From Ananas comosus (taxonomy: Eukaryota > Streptophyta > Magnoliopsida > Poales > Bromeliaceae): a DNA stretch of 64,000 nt. Under the pieces are notes generated by a model. It saw nothing but the letters and a program-made list of their open reading frames with translations, made no database searches and was not told the origin of the DNA. The stretch covers positions 20,231,250-20,295,249 of the forward strand of contig NC_033621.1 of assembly GCF_001540865.1 (NCBI RefSeq), in the 5' to 3' direction. Of the stretch, positions 12,489-22,945 are shown piece by piece (position 1 is the first letter of the stretch; every line of letters begins with the position of its first letter). A program made the position numbers and the translations under genes.

Positions 12489-12607
12489 CCGACCGTCCCT
12501 AGAGCAAGTGGCAAAAGGCTTGGTCGTTGGTATCCAAGATCCAAGTTCGAATCCTAGTTGATTCACATTTCTAGCTAAGTTTATTTCTAAATGAAATAAA
12601 CGAAGCG
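12489..12607 (+). mobile_element. tRNA-derived SINE copy, 3' truncated
   Basis: Starts CCGACCGTCCCTAGAGCAAGTGG and keeps GTTCGAATCCTAGTTGATTC and GAAATAAACGAAGCG, but stops before the GGTAGCATGCTACC segment and A-rich tail seen in the full copy at 33551. Confidence 0.75.
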
Positions 12608-12755
12608 TCCCGTGAAGTCTTGCCACGTGGTGTCCACCCGCTTACCTCCCAATTAATGTGGTCAAATGGTCCAATTTCATATAAACAAATTGCTTCGTAC
12701 TCTTTTTTCTCATTTTTTTGGCGCATAAGAAAGTTCATATTTTGTACCTATCTCT

Positions 12756-12758
<3 letters not shown>

Positions 12759-12816
<58 letters not shown>
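12759..12816. repeat. (TA)n microsatellite
   Basis: About 58 bp of uninterrupted alternating A and T. Such tracts are typical landing sites for the foldback elements of this window. Confidence 0.9.
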
Positions 12817-12819
<3 letters not shown>

Positions 12820-12989
12820 AATATATTTAATTATGGTATTAATACTTGATTAATCAATTTTTATTATATTTTAATTGTACAAACTAAATAAAGAAAATAT
12901 AAAAATGTAACTAATCAATTTTTTTCATATCTTTAAATATGCCAAATGAATAAAAAAATAATTAATACCATAATTAAATATATTTAAAT
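12815..12989. repeat. small foldback element beside the microsatellite
   Basis: ATTTAAATATATTTAATTATGG at 12815 is mirrored by CCATAATTAAATATATTTAAAT at 12968-12989, and GATTAATCAATTTTT by an inverted partner less clearly. About 175 bp, no coding capacity. It lies just left of the N at 13024. Confidence 0.6.
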
Positions 12990-13024
12990 ATAATTATCTT
13001 TACCTAGTTTTTTTCTTTTTTTTN

Positions 13025-13616
13025 AGAAACAGCTATTATCTCTCTGTAAAATTACTATTTTGATCTTTCAAATATACTCTTTTACCGTCATAATTTTTTT
13101 TTATTTGCCCTTAAATTAAGGACAAGAGTAGTACTATTTTACCTTTCATAGTACAATATAGTTAAATGTAATCTTTACTATTTTACCTTCCAAGGTGTAA
13201 CTATATTTTGCCCTTAGACAAATATTTTTAATAGTCACAATATTTGAATTTTTTAATATAATTAATGGTGGGGGAAAAGATACTTATGAAATTATGCCAA
13301 AATATATAATGAGTAAAATACAGAATATCCTCCTATAAATATTCATTTTTTTTTATTTTTCTCGCTCTGTCTTTCAAGAACCTTTATTTTATCCCTTTAA
13401 AATTTTAAAAAAATTTTCAAAAAATTATGACATTAATAGATGGGGTGAAATGATCAAATTTTTTCTAAATTATTCCATAAGAAAAAATAATTTTTAATAA
13501 ATTTTTGTAATGTTTAAAAATATTTTCGGCATAAATTATCAGAACTTGACGGAGGAAGTTTAAATACATTAACTTAAAAATTTTAAGAGAATAACATATA
13601 AATTTTTAAAAATTCA
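13025..13616. repeat. second copy of 11052-11638, starting at the N
   Basis: Begins AGAAACAGCTATTATC directly after the N and follows the first copy until about 13616, where the two diverge abruptly. See findings for the assembly interpretation. Confidence 0.8.
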
Positions 13617-13717
13617 CACGATGGGCGAAGGCAATTACGCCATTTCGGGTTAACTCGAGTTTCAGCCGTAACTATTTTACGGCGAACCAAACAACGAAAG
13701 TGATCGCTTATAACGTA

Positions 13718-13923
13718 GGCTTAGTTTGGTACTGAGATCTATCTAACGCTATTAGATAGAATGGAGTTGAAAAAAAATATTTAGGAATATACTTCTGCGT
13801 TCTCTAATGGAACCGCAGAAAATATATCGTAACCGACTAACAACAATATGAAAAAAACAAACATAATATTTTTTCATTTCTCACCGTACGTAGCACAATC
13901 TTCCTATAATTTCAAACGAAACC
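13718..13923 (-). mobile_element. Tourist-like MITE (reverse orientation)
   Basis: Starts GGCTTAGTTTGGTA and ends CAAACGAAACC, the reverse of the copies at 16297 and 17813; shares the TCTGCGTTCTC and CTCACCGTACGTAG segments in complement. About 206 bp; internal deletions compared with the 231-bp copy. Confidence 0.65.
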
Positions 13924-14165
13924 TTCTCTCTCCTCTCTACTTCCACCTCACTTTCAGCCAAACAAACGCACCCTTTAAAAGCGAAATATAACTTAAACTT
14001 CCTCGTTAGAATTGCTCCTCTTTGGAGATCCGATCTCTCTGCTCAGTTGGTTTGCATCCACACCAGTCAACGCTGACCCGACAAATCCTCCCATCTCCCC
14101 ACTCCTTAAAACGTGGGGGTGGAAAAAATTTATTGGGTTCATAAATTGTCACACAAGTATATGGT
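13924..14165. other. intergenic spacer, nothing recognised
   Basis: Spacer between a MITE and the tandem duplication; open frames here are short and lack coding character. Confidence 0.35.
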
Positions 14166-15216
14166 TTTTTTTTTTTTTTTGGCTTAAATATGTAACCCTA
14201 ATTTACTGCTTCCTTGATACGAAATATTATATTCTGTATATTGCAAAAATATATAACAAAAAAAAAGAGAAGAGTGTATTGTTATATAATTTTACTCCAA
14301 TTCTGGTTTGTCGTCTGAGTATTAAATGACCCGCAATACTAAATAAGCTCTAAATTTAATGAATCTAATTTGACTGTAATAAGAATATTTTTAATAACAT
14401 TTAGTTTGGCTAAATTATACTTTTGGTTCTCAAACTATAAGAAAGTTGATATTTTGGTCACCAAATTTTAATTCGCTGTAATTTATGACTTACAAGTTTT
14501 AGAATTAGTATCAAGTTCCACAACTCAATTAAGTTGACTGCATAGTAATTTGTCGCTAATATGGCAATATTGTTATTGATGATATATCGATAACTAAAAT
14601 ATCAGGATATTGTCACATCGGCAACACGTCGATTTTCGGTCGATTATATTAGACTATGAAAGTTAATGAGAATAATCTGAAAAGGTGAGTCAGAAATTAC
14701 AATAAATTAAAATTTAAAATCAGAAACAACTATTGATTTGAAAGTTAGGGCCCCATTGGGAATTGTTGTTATTTTTTATTATTTTTTTAACCCTACTTTT
14801 ATATAATTTGCGACTTCGGCCAAGCAATATATAACAATTTTTTTAAAAAAAATAAATTATGAATAAAATAATTATTTTTATTTTTTATTATCAAATAAAT
14901 ATTTTAGATTAAAAAATACAAAAAATTTACCATCCAGTCCCACATCTTTTTACATAAAAATATCATTTAAAAAATTTAAAAGAACATGCATATAATTATC
15001 TTCTTCTTCTTTTTTTTTGAAAGAGAGAGAGAGGTAGCATACTACTCACTTCATTTATTTTTTTTCAAAATAAATTTAGCTGGAAATGTGAATCAACTAA
15101 AATTTAAATTGAAATTTCAGATACCAACTATCAAATATTTTACCACTTGCGCCAGGGATAGTTTCTATAAAATTCGAACTCGCGCATTTATTGACCATGA
15201 TGATTATTGTCTCATA
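14166..15216. repeat. 1.05-kb tandem unit, first copy
   Basis: Runs from the T-tract before GGCTTAAATATGTAACCC to the N at 15217 and is repeated at 15218-16262 with a few percent difference. It holds a MITE-like piece near 14404 (GGCTAAATTATACTTTTGGTTCTCAAAC, related to the element at 31102) and a minus-strand SINE remnant near 15010-15163. Confidence 0.85.
15010..15163 (-). mobile_element. degenerate SINE copy (minus strand)
   Basis: T-tract, GAGAGAGAGAGGTAGCATACTACTC, then AAATAAATTTAGCTGGAAATGTGAATCAACTA and the complement of the box-A end (CCACTTGCGCCAGGGA). It matches the reverse complement of the SINE at 33551 but its box-B region is mutated. Confidence 0.6.
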
Positions 15217-15217
15217 N

Positions 15218-16262
15218 TTTTTTTTTTTTTTTTTTTGGCTTAAATATGTAACCCTAATTTATTGCTTCCTCGATACGGAATATTATATTCTGTATATTAC
15301 AAAAATATTTAACAAAAAAAGAGAAGAGTGTATTGTTGTATATTTTTACTCCAATTCTATTTTGTCGTCTGAATATTAAATGATCCGCAATACTAAATAA
15401 GTTCTAAATTTAATGAATCTAATTTGACTGTAATAAGAATATTTTTAATAACATTTAGTTTGGCTGAATTATACTTTTGGTTCTTGAACTATAAGAAAAT
15501 TGATATTTTGGTCATAAAACTTTAATTCGCTGTAATTTATGACTTAGAAATTTTAGGATTGACATCAAGTTCCACAACTCAATTAAGTTGACTGCATAGT
15601 AATTTGTCACTAATATGGCAATATTGTTATTGATGATATATCGATAACTAAAGAATCACGATATTGTCACATCGGCAACACGCCGGTTTTCTGTCGATTA
15701 TATTAGACTATGGGATTTAATGAGAATAATTTGAAAAGGCGAGTCAGAAATTACAACAAATTAAAATTTAAAATCAGAAACAGCTATTGATTTGGAAGTT
15801 AGGGCTCCATTGGGAATTGTTGTTATTATATTTTTTTTTTAACCCTACTTTTATATAATTTGCTACTTCGGCCAAGCAATATATAACAATTTTTTAAAAA
15901 AAATAAATTATGAATAAAAGAATTATTTTTATTTTTTATTATAAATAAATATTTTAGATTAAAAAATACAAAAAATTTACCATCCAGTCCCACATCTTTT
16001 TACATAAAAATATCATTTAAAAAATTTAAAAGAACATGCATATAATTATCTTCTTCTTCTTTTTTTTTGAAAGAGAGAGAAGTAGCATACTACTCACTTC
16101 ATTTATTTTTATTCGAAATAAATTTAGCTAGAAATGTGAATCAACTAAAATTTAAATTGAAATTTCAGATACCAACTATCAAATTTTTTACCACTTGCGC
16201 CAGGGATAGTTTCTATAAAATTCGAACTTGTGCATTTATTGACCATGATGATTATTGTCTCA
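15218..16262. repeat. 1.05-kb tandem unit, second copy
   Basis: Starts immediately after the N and follows 14166-15216 through to GATGATTATTGTCTCA at about 16260. The copies differ by scattered substitutions and small indels. Confidence 0.85.
16058..16206 (-). mobile_element. degenerate SINE copy (minus strand), duplicate of 15010
   Basis: Same SINE remnant as at 15010-15163, present because it lies within the 1.05-kb tandem duplication. Confidence 0.6.
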
Positions 16263-16296
16263 AAATGCTAAGTACCCTCTAAGTAAGGTAAACTTA

Positions 16297-16526
16297 TGCT
16301 TCGTTTGGGAGTGCGGAGGAATTGCGTTACGTGCGGTGAGAAAGTATGTTGGAAAATACCCTGTTTGTTTCCGTACGTAATATTGCATTCCGCATATCGC
16401 GATGAGTCGGTTACGGTATATTTTCTGCGGTCCCACCGGAGAACGCATAAGCATATCTCTATATCCTTTTTCTTAACTCCATTTTATCTAATAGCGTTAG
16501 ATAGACCTTAATACCAAACTAAGCCT
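16297..16526 (+). mobile_element. Tourist-like MITE
   Basis: 230-bp element beginning TGCTTCGTTTGGGA and ending TACCAAACTAAGCC; preceded by TTA and followed by TTG, so the 3-bp duplication typical of PIF/Harbinger elements is nearly intact. Nearly collinear with 17813-18043. Confidence 0.75.
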
Positions 16527-17084
16527 TGTGTTCTTGTACTTCAAATGTAAACATTTTAGTTTTGGTAAACAGCTTTCCAAAAATGCTAATTTTCTTAAGA
16601 GCCAAACGGGCGAAAAATTGAAAGTAGTTTTTCATAGCGATAATTTTTTTTTTTACACTATTCAAAAATCTAAAAAGTCTAAAAATATGAAACAACTGAG
16701 CTTCAAACTTAAGCCTTAATGGTCAGTATTGTAGTACAATGTCATTATCACATATAATTAAGAAGTGATCAATTATTGGATTAGTAAATAAAAAGGATGC
16801 AATATCTCTACTAAAAAAAAGCCAAAAAGAAAAAAAAAAAAAAATAGAAAGACAAAAGACAAGATTACCATTTAAAATTCAGGGATTCTCTTCTTTTCTG
16901 CACTCCTCCCCACCTGCTCTACTGTTCACACACTTTCTGCTACTACTTTGACTCTCTCTGCTCTACTGCCACTTCCCCAATTCCAACTCCACAACCACCC
17001 ACCTTTCTAAGTACTTAACTCTGGGGCAAAATGTATGGATAGTCCCTGTGTTCTCAGCAATTTGGTTCCTGTATTTCTCTTTCT
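16527..17084. other. intergenic spacer, nothing recognised
   Basis: A-rich then CT-rich (16880-17010) low-complexity DNA, without an open frame of coding character. Confidence 0.35.
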
Positions 17085-17236
17085 TTTTTTTTCCCTTTTT
17101 TTTTTTTCGAGAGAGATAGGTATAACGCTACCCGCTTCGTTTATTTCGTTAAGAAATAAACTTAGCTGAAAATATGAATCAACTAGGATTCGAACTTGGG
17201 ACCTCTGGTACCAACCACCAAGCCCTTCGCCACTTA
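17085..17236 (-). mobile_element. tRNA-derived SINE copy (minus strand)
   Basis: T-tract followed by GAGAGAGATAGGTATAACGCTACCCGCTTCG, then the complement of box B (AGGATTCGAACTTGGG) and of the box-A end (CAAGCCCTTCGCCACTT). Matches the copy at 33551 in reverse complement. Confidence 0.75.
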
Positions 17237-17279
17237 TATTTCTCATTCCAACATTTATTAATAGTTATAGTACCCACCT

Positions 17280-17640
17280 GCCGCCTATCTCGTTGAGGGT
17301 TCGAACTCTTTAAAATTTAAAAATCATAATTTTAAATTTTAATTTTAAAATTATAAATTTTAAAATCTAAAAATTTAAATTCTATTTTAAAATAAAACTT
17401 TCTCTCTCTCTCTACCCAAGTAGGTGGGAGCAAGCTTGTTCCCACCCGGAGTGGGAACTATTGTTTCCATCCTTAACAGGTTATTTCTGGAATAACTTGT
17501 TAAGGTGGGAACTATAGTTCCCACCTCAACAAAATAGTGTTTGGCTACAAGATGGGGTATGAAGCCCTTATACCCCATCTTGTACCCAATCCAAACGGGG
17601 CGACGCCTGCTAGCATTAACCAAAAGATTAAAAAAAAAAA
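17280..17640. repeat. inverted-repeat rich spacer
   Basis: Contains GATGGGGTATGAAGCCC followed by the mirror ATACCCCATC (17551-17580), repeated GTGGGAACTATxGTTCCCAC palindromes (17450-17525) and an AT-rich palindromic stretch (17310-17390). Looks like the interior of a foldback element; no gene. Confidence 0.45.
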
Positions 17641-17641
17641 A

Positions 17642-18310
17642 TTTAATTGCGTACAGTTTTTTATAAACATTTCAAATAGCAGATATATTCCTATAAAGTT
17701 TAACTTTTTATTTTATTCCTGCAAAAGTCCTAATATTTTCAAATATATTCTTGCTATTAGAATTCGTTAGAAAAATATAGTTAACTATAAATAAAATACT
17801 CAACACTAATTAGGCTTCGTTTGGGATTGCAGGAAGATTGCGTTACGTGCGGTGAGAAAGCACGATGGAAAAATATACTGTTTGTTTCCGTACGCAATAT
17901 TGCATTCCGCATATTATGATAAATCGGTTATGATGTATTTTCTACGGTCCTACCAGAGAACGCAGAAACATATCTCTATATACTTTTTTCCTAACTTCAT
18001 TTTATCTAACAGCGTCAGATAAACTTTAATACCAAACTAAGTCTTAGTGAATGAGTTAAATTAACCTTTTTACTCATCTTATATTATTGAGTAAAGTACT
18101 TTTTTGAAAAAATATTTTTATATAATTCTAACAGTTTGAGATTTTGGAGAGATATGTTTATAAGGGCAAAAATATTATTTCTCTTATTCACTGTTAAAAA
18201 ATAAATAATATTCTAACGTCAAAAATGCAAAGATGAATATCACTGCACTTTTGCAGGAATAAAAATGAAAAATTAAACTTTGCAAAGATATATTTGTTAT
18301 TCGGTTATTT
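17642..18310. mobile_element. MULE-type MITE interrupted by a Tourist MITE
   Basis: Relative of 4533-4950. Left half 17642-17809 (TTTAATTGCGTACAG start, TTCGTTAGAAAAATATAGTTAACTA inside); right half 18044-18310. The two halves are separated by the 231-bp insertion described next. The far right end lacks the CTGTATGAAATT terminus. Confidence 0.7.
17813..18043 (+). mobile_element. Tourist-like MITE nested in another MITE, TTA target duplication
   Basis: 231 bp, ends GGCTTCGTTTGG and CCAAACTAAGTC as imperfect inverted repeats, flanked by TTA on both sides (17810-17812 and 18044-18046). Removing it with one TTA restores the host MITE sequence, as seen in the uninterrupted relative near 23850 (CTGATTAGTTAATAAGG). 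This identifies a PIF/Harbinger-type non-autonomous element. Confidence 0.85.
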
Positions 18311-18379
18311 ACATTAACCCTTAAAAAATATATATATCATTTCAGCCAGAAAACTATTTTCTGTATATTTTAGTTGTTG

Positions 18380-18752
18380 GCCAGAAGAAAAAAAAAGGAA
18401 AAAGAAAAAGAAAAAAAAAAGAAGGTGTATGAACCAAGTTACAACATTGGGGTAGAAGAGGGACTGGCCACACATTTGACCCTCCTTTCTTTAAGACCCC
18501 CATGCTTCCACCCATCACTCCCTCCTCCACCATTTTCCTCCCTCTCTCTCTCTCTCCATCCTCACCACCACCACCACCACCACCACCACCACCAAAACCA
18601 AACACTAACAATTAATCACTCCCACCTCCTCCTAATCCACTGTAACCACCATTTTTTTCTTTCCCCTCTCTCTTCTTTATTTCCATCATTTATCATCCTC
18701 AAAACCACCACCTCCCCCACCCAACAACAAAACAGAGAGAGAGAGATAGAAA
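18380..18752 (+). promoter_or_regulatory. probable 5' leader and promoter-proximal low-complexity region
   Basis: Pyrimidine- and CA-rich tracts including (CT)n at 18541-18560, about ten CAC repeats at 18566-18595 and (GA)n at 18734-18746 lead up to the start codon. Such CT/GA and CAC tracts are common in plant 5' untranslated leaders. No TATA box can be assigned with confidence. Confidence 0.4.
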
Positions 18753-18779
18753 ATGAATGGGTACTCAAAGATGAGAGTG

Positions 18780-18810
<31 letters not shown>

Positions 18811-18910
18811 AGAGCAGCAGCTACACAACAAAGGCAAGGTCTATAGACTTTTCAGACCCTACCACCCATCCCCAGGAGAACCCAAATCCCACACCAAAAG
18901 ATGACAAAAA

Positions 18911-18941
<31 letters not shown>

Positions 18942-19292
18942 GGTGGTGGTGGGGAGAGGTTTGGGGCAGCACTGAGGAGGAACTTCTCCTCAGGTTCACA
19001 GAGGTTCAGGGCCAGTGACTGCAGGAGCTCCTCCTCCTCCTCCACCTTTGGTGCTGTGGTGAGAAGGGCTTTTTCCATGAGAAAAGCTGCTTCTGTTGCA
19101 GAAGGGTATTGGAGAATAGATGGCAGTGGAGAGGATGGGGATGGGGAGTTAATGGATCAGGAAGAAGAAGAAGAAGAAGGAGGAGAGGGTGAGCAGCAGG
19201 TGCAGATGAGATCTCAGAGCAGGAGGCAGAAGAAGAAGAAGAAGAACAAAGGGAGCATCTTCAGGGCCTGTAAGAGGCTCTTTGGCCTCTGA
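18753..19292 (+). CDS. small basic plant protein of unknown function, CKRLF C-terminus
   Basis: Single-exon frame of 179 residues. The start chosen is the first ATG after the (GA)n leader. Layout: Ser run at residues 11-19 (AGC repeats), hydrophilic Pro/Asn-rich stretch 36-53, V5G9 run 54-67, then two related motifs, FGAALRRNFS (about 70-79) and FGAVVRRAFSMRK (about 99-111), followed by SVAEGYWRIDG, an acidic Glu run near 143-150, a Lys-rich tract and the terminus GSIFRACKRLFGL. I recall plant proteins of unknown function that share the RRAFSxRxxxSVxxxYxRI segment and an ACKRLF-type end, but I cannot name a function. No signal peptide, membrane span or catalytic motif is visible; the basic C-terminus could suit nuclear or membrane-surface localisation (inference). 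Trinucleotide repeats make its length prone to vary between alleles. Confidence 0.75.
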
Positions 19293-20261
19293 TAATATTC
19301 ACTTTCTTTGTTTTGGGTGGCTTCTGAATACTCCTGAGTTCCTTGGTTTTCCTTCATGTAAGATTTCTCTCTTCTCATATGATATGACATGATCTCTTGA
19401 TAATGATGAAATGGAGGAATCTGAGCCACTTCTGTCACATGGCATTCAAGTTTTTGACCCATTTCTTCTTCTTCTTCTTCTTCTTATTATTATTATTGCA
19501 ACCTCTATATTTCTGAGAATTGATGGGGCAGTGCATACATGAAGGTCCTGTTGAGATCTTATTAGTTTATGTTTCTGAGAATTAATGGGGCAGGACACAG
19601 TGAGTGCATACATGAATGTCTTGTTGTGATCTTATTAGTTTATAATGGAAGAATTAATATTATCTCCATTTGGAATGCTTCTTTTTTTTTTTTGTTTGTT
19701 TGTTTGTTTCTTTTGATTTCTCTCCTTTGAAGAAGTTTTGGTGGAGGAAAAAAAAATGTCTACTTTTACACTTTTTTCTCCTTTTTGTAGCTTCTTACTA
19801 TTAATCAGGTATATAATAACAATTAATTGGACCACATGATCTTGTCCTTTTTCTTTTTACTTTCTTGGTTTTTTTTTCCTTGTTGTCTCATTGATCTTAA
19901 AACTCTTGTTTAAGGGGATTTTTTAGAACTCTTTGGTTTTATGAAAATTTTGACAATATTTTTTTAATCAAAAATAGGTCTAGTAATGTAATGTGTTGAT
20001 CTGGAGAGAGGATATCAACAAGTTCGGATTTACATTATATGCAAAACAAATCATTAATATTTCGCATCATTCATACTAATTATGATATTTAGGTAGATGT
20101 TTAAATATCAAAATTGTTCCAAAACTACAAATTATTAATGCATTAATGGTTGACCTCCTCCTTGGTCACCTCACCATATCTTTCCCTTCTTACATTGGTG
20201 GTGATATTGACTAAATAATATTTACTATTAAACATAGCAGGTTAATAACATATTGAATAGG
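19293..20261 (+). other. 3' flank of the 179-residue gene
   Basis: Probable 3' untranslated region and AT-rich spacer. Includes a direct duplication of about 65 bp (19510-19570 and 19571-19643), both starting TTTCTGAGAATTxATGGGGCAG and ending GATCTTATTAGTTTAT. No further gene is visible. Confidence 0.5.
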
Positions 20262-20480
20262 GATAATTGTATACGGCTCTCTGCATAGGTATCAAATAGT
20301 AAAATATTCCTACAAAACTTAAATTATCAGATTTATTCGTTCAAAAATCCTACCATATGCAAAAATATATTTTCGTTACCAAAATTAAAATAACCATGTG
20401 TACCAAAATTAAAATAACCATGTGAGTTAAAAAAACTACCCACAATAAACTAAGGGGTAAAATCATCTTTTTACCCCCAT
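20262..20480. mobile_element. truncated MULE-type MITE
   Basis: Carries the left-half sequence of the 4533 family (TAATTGTATACGGCTCTCTGCATA, CTACAAAACTTAAATTATCAG) with an internal ACCAAAATTAAAATAACCATGTG duplication, then passes into a (TA)n tract where the next foldback element is inserted. Confidence 0.6.
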
Positions 20481-20500
20481 ATATATATATATATATATAT

Positions 20501-21035
20501 GAGCAGGGCTGCTGTGCTCTCAGGAGCCTGAGTCGTTTTCGATGATGGAGTTTTCGAATCAACGATCGGCTCCGTTAGACTTGATCTAGCGCATTTGAAG
20601 TTTCTAGAAAATAATTTTTGCGATTTTTCGATATCATTTACCTAGTGATCGAAAGGATTCAAAATCCATAATTTTTAATGGTTGATATTTGCCGTTTTCA
20701 AGTTTAACGATGTAGAAGTATTCAAATCAGATGAAATTTTGATAGAAAATTCTTTATACTATCTACAACAAGATCTATATTTCTGATCGAAAATTTTAGT
20801 GCTCTATCACCACTTTTTATAGGATTTTTATTTTCAGCCATTAAAAATTATTGATTTTGAATCCTTTCGATTGCTAAGTAAATGATATCGAAAAATCGCA
20901 AAAATTATTTTCTAGAAACTTCAAATACGCTAGATCAAGTTTAACGGAGCCGATCGTTGATTTGAAAACTCCATCATTGAAAACGGCTCAGGAGCACGGA
21001 GTCCTCCGTGCTCTGAGAGCACAGCAGCCCTACTC
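20501..21035. repeat. long foldback element, well-preserved copy
   Basis: 535 bp with near-perfect long arms. Ends GAGCAGGGCTGCTGTGCTCT and AGAGCACAGCAGCCCTACTC are inverted relatives; inner arms GACGATCGGCTCCGTTAG-type near 20557 and GGAGCCGATCGTTGATTTG near 20946 mirror each other. Flanked by TA tracts on both sides, consistent with a TA target. No coding capacity. Confidence 0.75.
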
Positions 21036-21052
21036 TATATATATATTATATA

Positions 21053-21595
21053 GAGTTGAGCTAGAATACTCTCGAGAGTAAACAGCGAGTTTACTCCGAG
21101 TTGTTTTCGATGATTAGAGCTTCCAAATTGACGATCGGCTCCGTTAAATATGATCTAAACCATTTAAACTACCTAGAAATCAAATTTCACGCACTTTCGA
21201 TATTGTTTTATATCCATCTAGTAAATAGAAAAATGAATCGCTGAAAATGAATATTCTTTAAAAATGATGATAGGAGTCTTGTAATCAAGATCAAGAGTAT
21301 AGATCTTGTTTTAAATAGTTTAAGAATTTTCTAACAAAAATTCAATTGATTTGGATATCTTACACGTTAACGAGAAAACGTCTCTTATCCACCATTAAAA
21401 TTACAAATTTTGAAATCCTTGATCATTAGGCAATGATGTCGAAAAGATTTGAATTTGATTTCTAAACACTTCAATGGTATAAATCATGTTCAACGGAGCC
21501 GATCGTCAATTTGGAAGCTCTATCATCGAAAACAACTCGAGAGTAAGAAGGCCATCGTTTCTCTCGAGGAGTATTTAGCTAAGCTATATTATTAT
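21053..21595. repeat. long foldback element of the same family
   Basis: Starts GAGTTGAGCTAGAATACTCTCGAGAG and ends CTCTCGAGGAGTATTTAGCTAAGC. Inner arms AAATTGACGATCGGCTCCGTT near 21124 and AACGGAGCCGATCGTCAATTT near 21491 are an exact inverted pair. Flanked by TA tracts. Confidence 0.7.
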
Positions 21596-21596
21596 A

Positions 21597-21613
21597 TAAT
21601 ATAATATAGATAT

Positions 21614-21649
<36 letters not shown>

Positions 21650-21651
21650 TA
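21597..21651. repeat. (TA)n tract
   Basis: About 55 bp of AT alternation between two foldback elements. Confidence 0.8.
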
Positions 21652-21870
21652 ATTGAGATATAATACTTTTAGAAGCACCAATCCCCTTGGTGTTTCTAGG
21701 TTTCTAGCTCTCGGATCTATTCCTTGATTACTAATAGTCTTTGGATTAAATACTATTCCACCTACCACCACCTATCATCATCATCCCAACCTTATATCTC
21801 TTCATCCAATGGCTAAAAACTCAAAAGCACCACCCTCTTGGTGCTTTTGAGAGTATTCTAGCTCAACTCT
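21652..21870. repeat. short foldback MITE in TA tract
   Basis: About 219 bp. Left AATTGAGATATAATACTTTTAGAAGCACCAATCC is mirrored by GGTGCTTTTGAGAGTATTCTAGCTCAACTC at the right end. The GAGCTAGAATACT-type terminus is shared with 6314 and 21053. Confidence 0.65.
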
Positions 21871-21893
21871 CTCTCTCTCTCTATATATATATA

Positions 21894-22364
21894 GAGTCCG
21901 GCTACTATACTCCTATGAGTACGATCGCCCTCGTACTCATAAGTCGTTTTCGATGATAGAGCTTCCGAATCGACGATCCACACCGTTAAACGTTATTTAG
22001 AGCATTTAAAACGTTTAGAAATCAAATTTTATAATTTTTCAACATCATTTATCTTACGATCAAAAAGTTACAAAATTGATAATTTTTAACGGTCGGTATG
22101 AGATATTTGCTAGTTTAACGGTGTAAAAGAATCGAAATTAGTTGAATTTTTATAGAAAATTATATTCACTATATAGATAAAGATCAATAACTCCGTTCTT
22201 AAATTGAAGGATTCGATCATTCATTTTTAAGACGTCGTTCGATTTTGACCGTTTATTTTATATCCGCTTGATGAACTTTATTATGATTTCAAAAAATTAC
22301 GAAATTTATTTTCCAGAAGTTCCAAATACTCTAGATCATATTTAACGAAGTGGATCATCAATTC
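21894..22364. repeat. long foldback element cut by the N at 22365
   Basis: Starts GAGTCCGGCTACTATACTCC after a TA tract; arms as in the family (AGTCGTTTTCGATGATAGAGCTTCCG near 21942). The right arm stops at GGATCATCAATTC just before the N, so its last 60-90 bp are missing. Confidence 0.65.
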
Positions 22365-22384
22365 NAGTTTATCATATTATTTTT

Positions 22385-22945
22385 TTAGACATAATTACAT
22401 ATGACTCCCTACTAATATATCAAATAGCAAATATATTTCTATAAAATTTAAGTTATCAGATTTATCCCTTCAAAATTCTTTCTGTTTGCAAATATGTTTT
22501 TTCGTTAGCAAAATTTAGATAATCACGAGTTAAAAAAATTAACCACAATTAGCTAAGGAATAAAATGACCTTTCTACCCCTTATATATATAATTTGTATT
22601 CTCATATTGAGTCTCGTCATCTTTCTCATCCTCTCCTCTTTATTCATGCTAAGGCGAGACCTGCAGCGACGGTAAAAATAAAGTACGCCGCACATGCCGT
22701 AGCGAAGGCAAGGAAAGAGAAAGAAAGATAGCTTATTACATGAATAAATTTGTAAGAGCAAAATAGTTATTTTATACATCCATTATTAAAAAAAATTAAT
22801 AGAGACAAACGAACAGGAATTTTTGGAAGCACACTTGCAAATTAGATAATTTTTTAAGAAATAAAACTGATCATTTAAATTTTATAAGAATTTATTTATT
22901 ATTTGATATTTTAACATAGATCTGTATAAAATTAACTCTATTAAA
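22385..22945. mobile_element. MULE-type MITE, diverged copy
   Basis: Starts ATAATTACATATGACTCCC and ends AGATCTGTATAAAATTAACTC, an inverted pair like those of 4533-4950, with a longer, unrelated centre containing CTCATC-rich sequence. Confidence 0.6.

Noticed and set aside
12620..12820. Frame ending in a long Tyr-Ile run
   Set aside because: Translation of the (TA)n microsatellite.
18374..18904. 176-codon frame with poly-His and poly-Gln overlapping the 179-residue gene
   Set aside because: It reads the CAC and CAG/AGC tracts of the leader and coding region in another frame; its start lies in low-complexity sequence and nothing in it resembles a domain.
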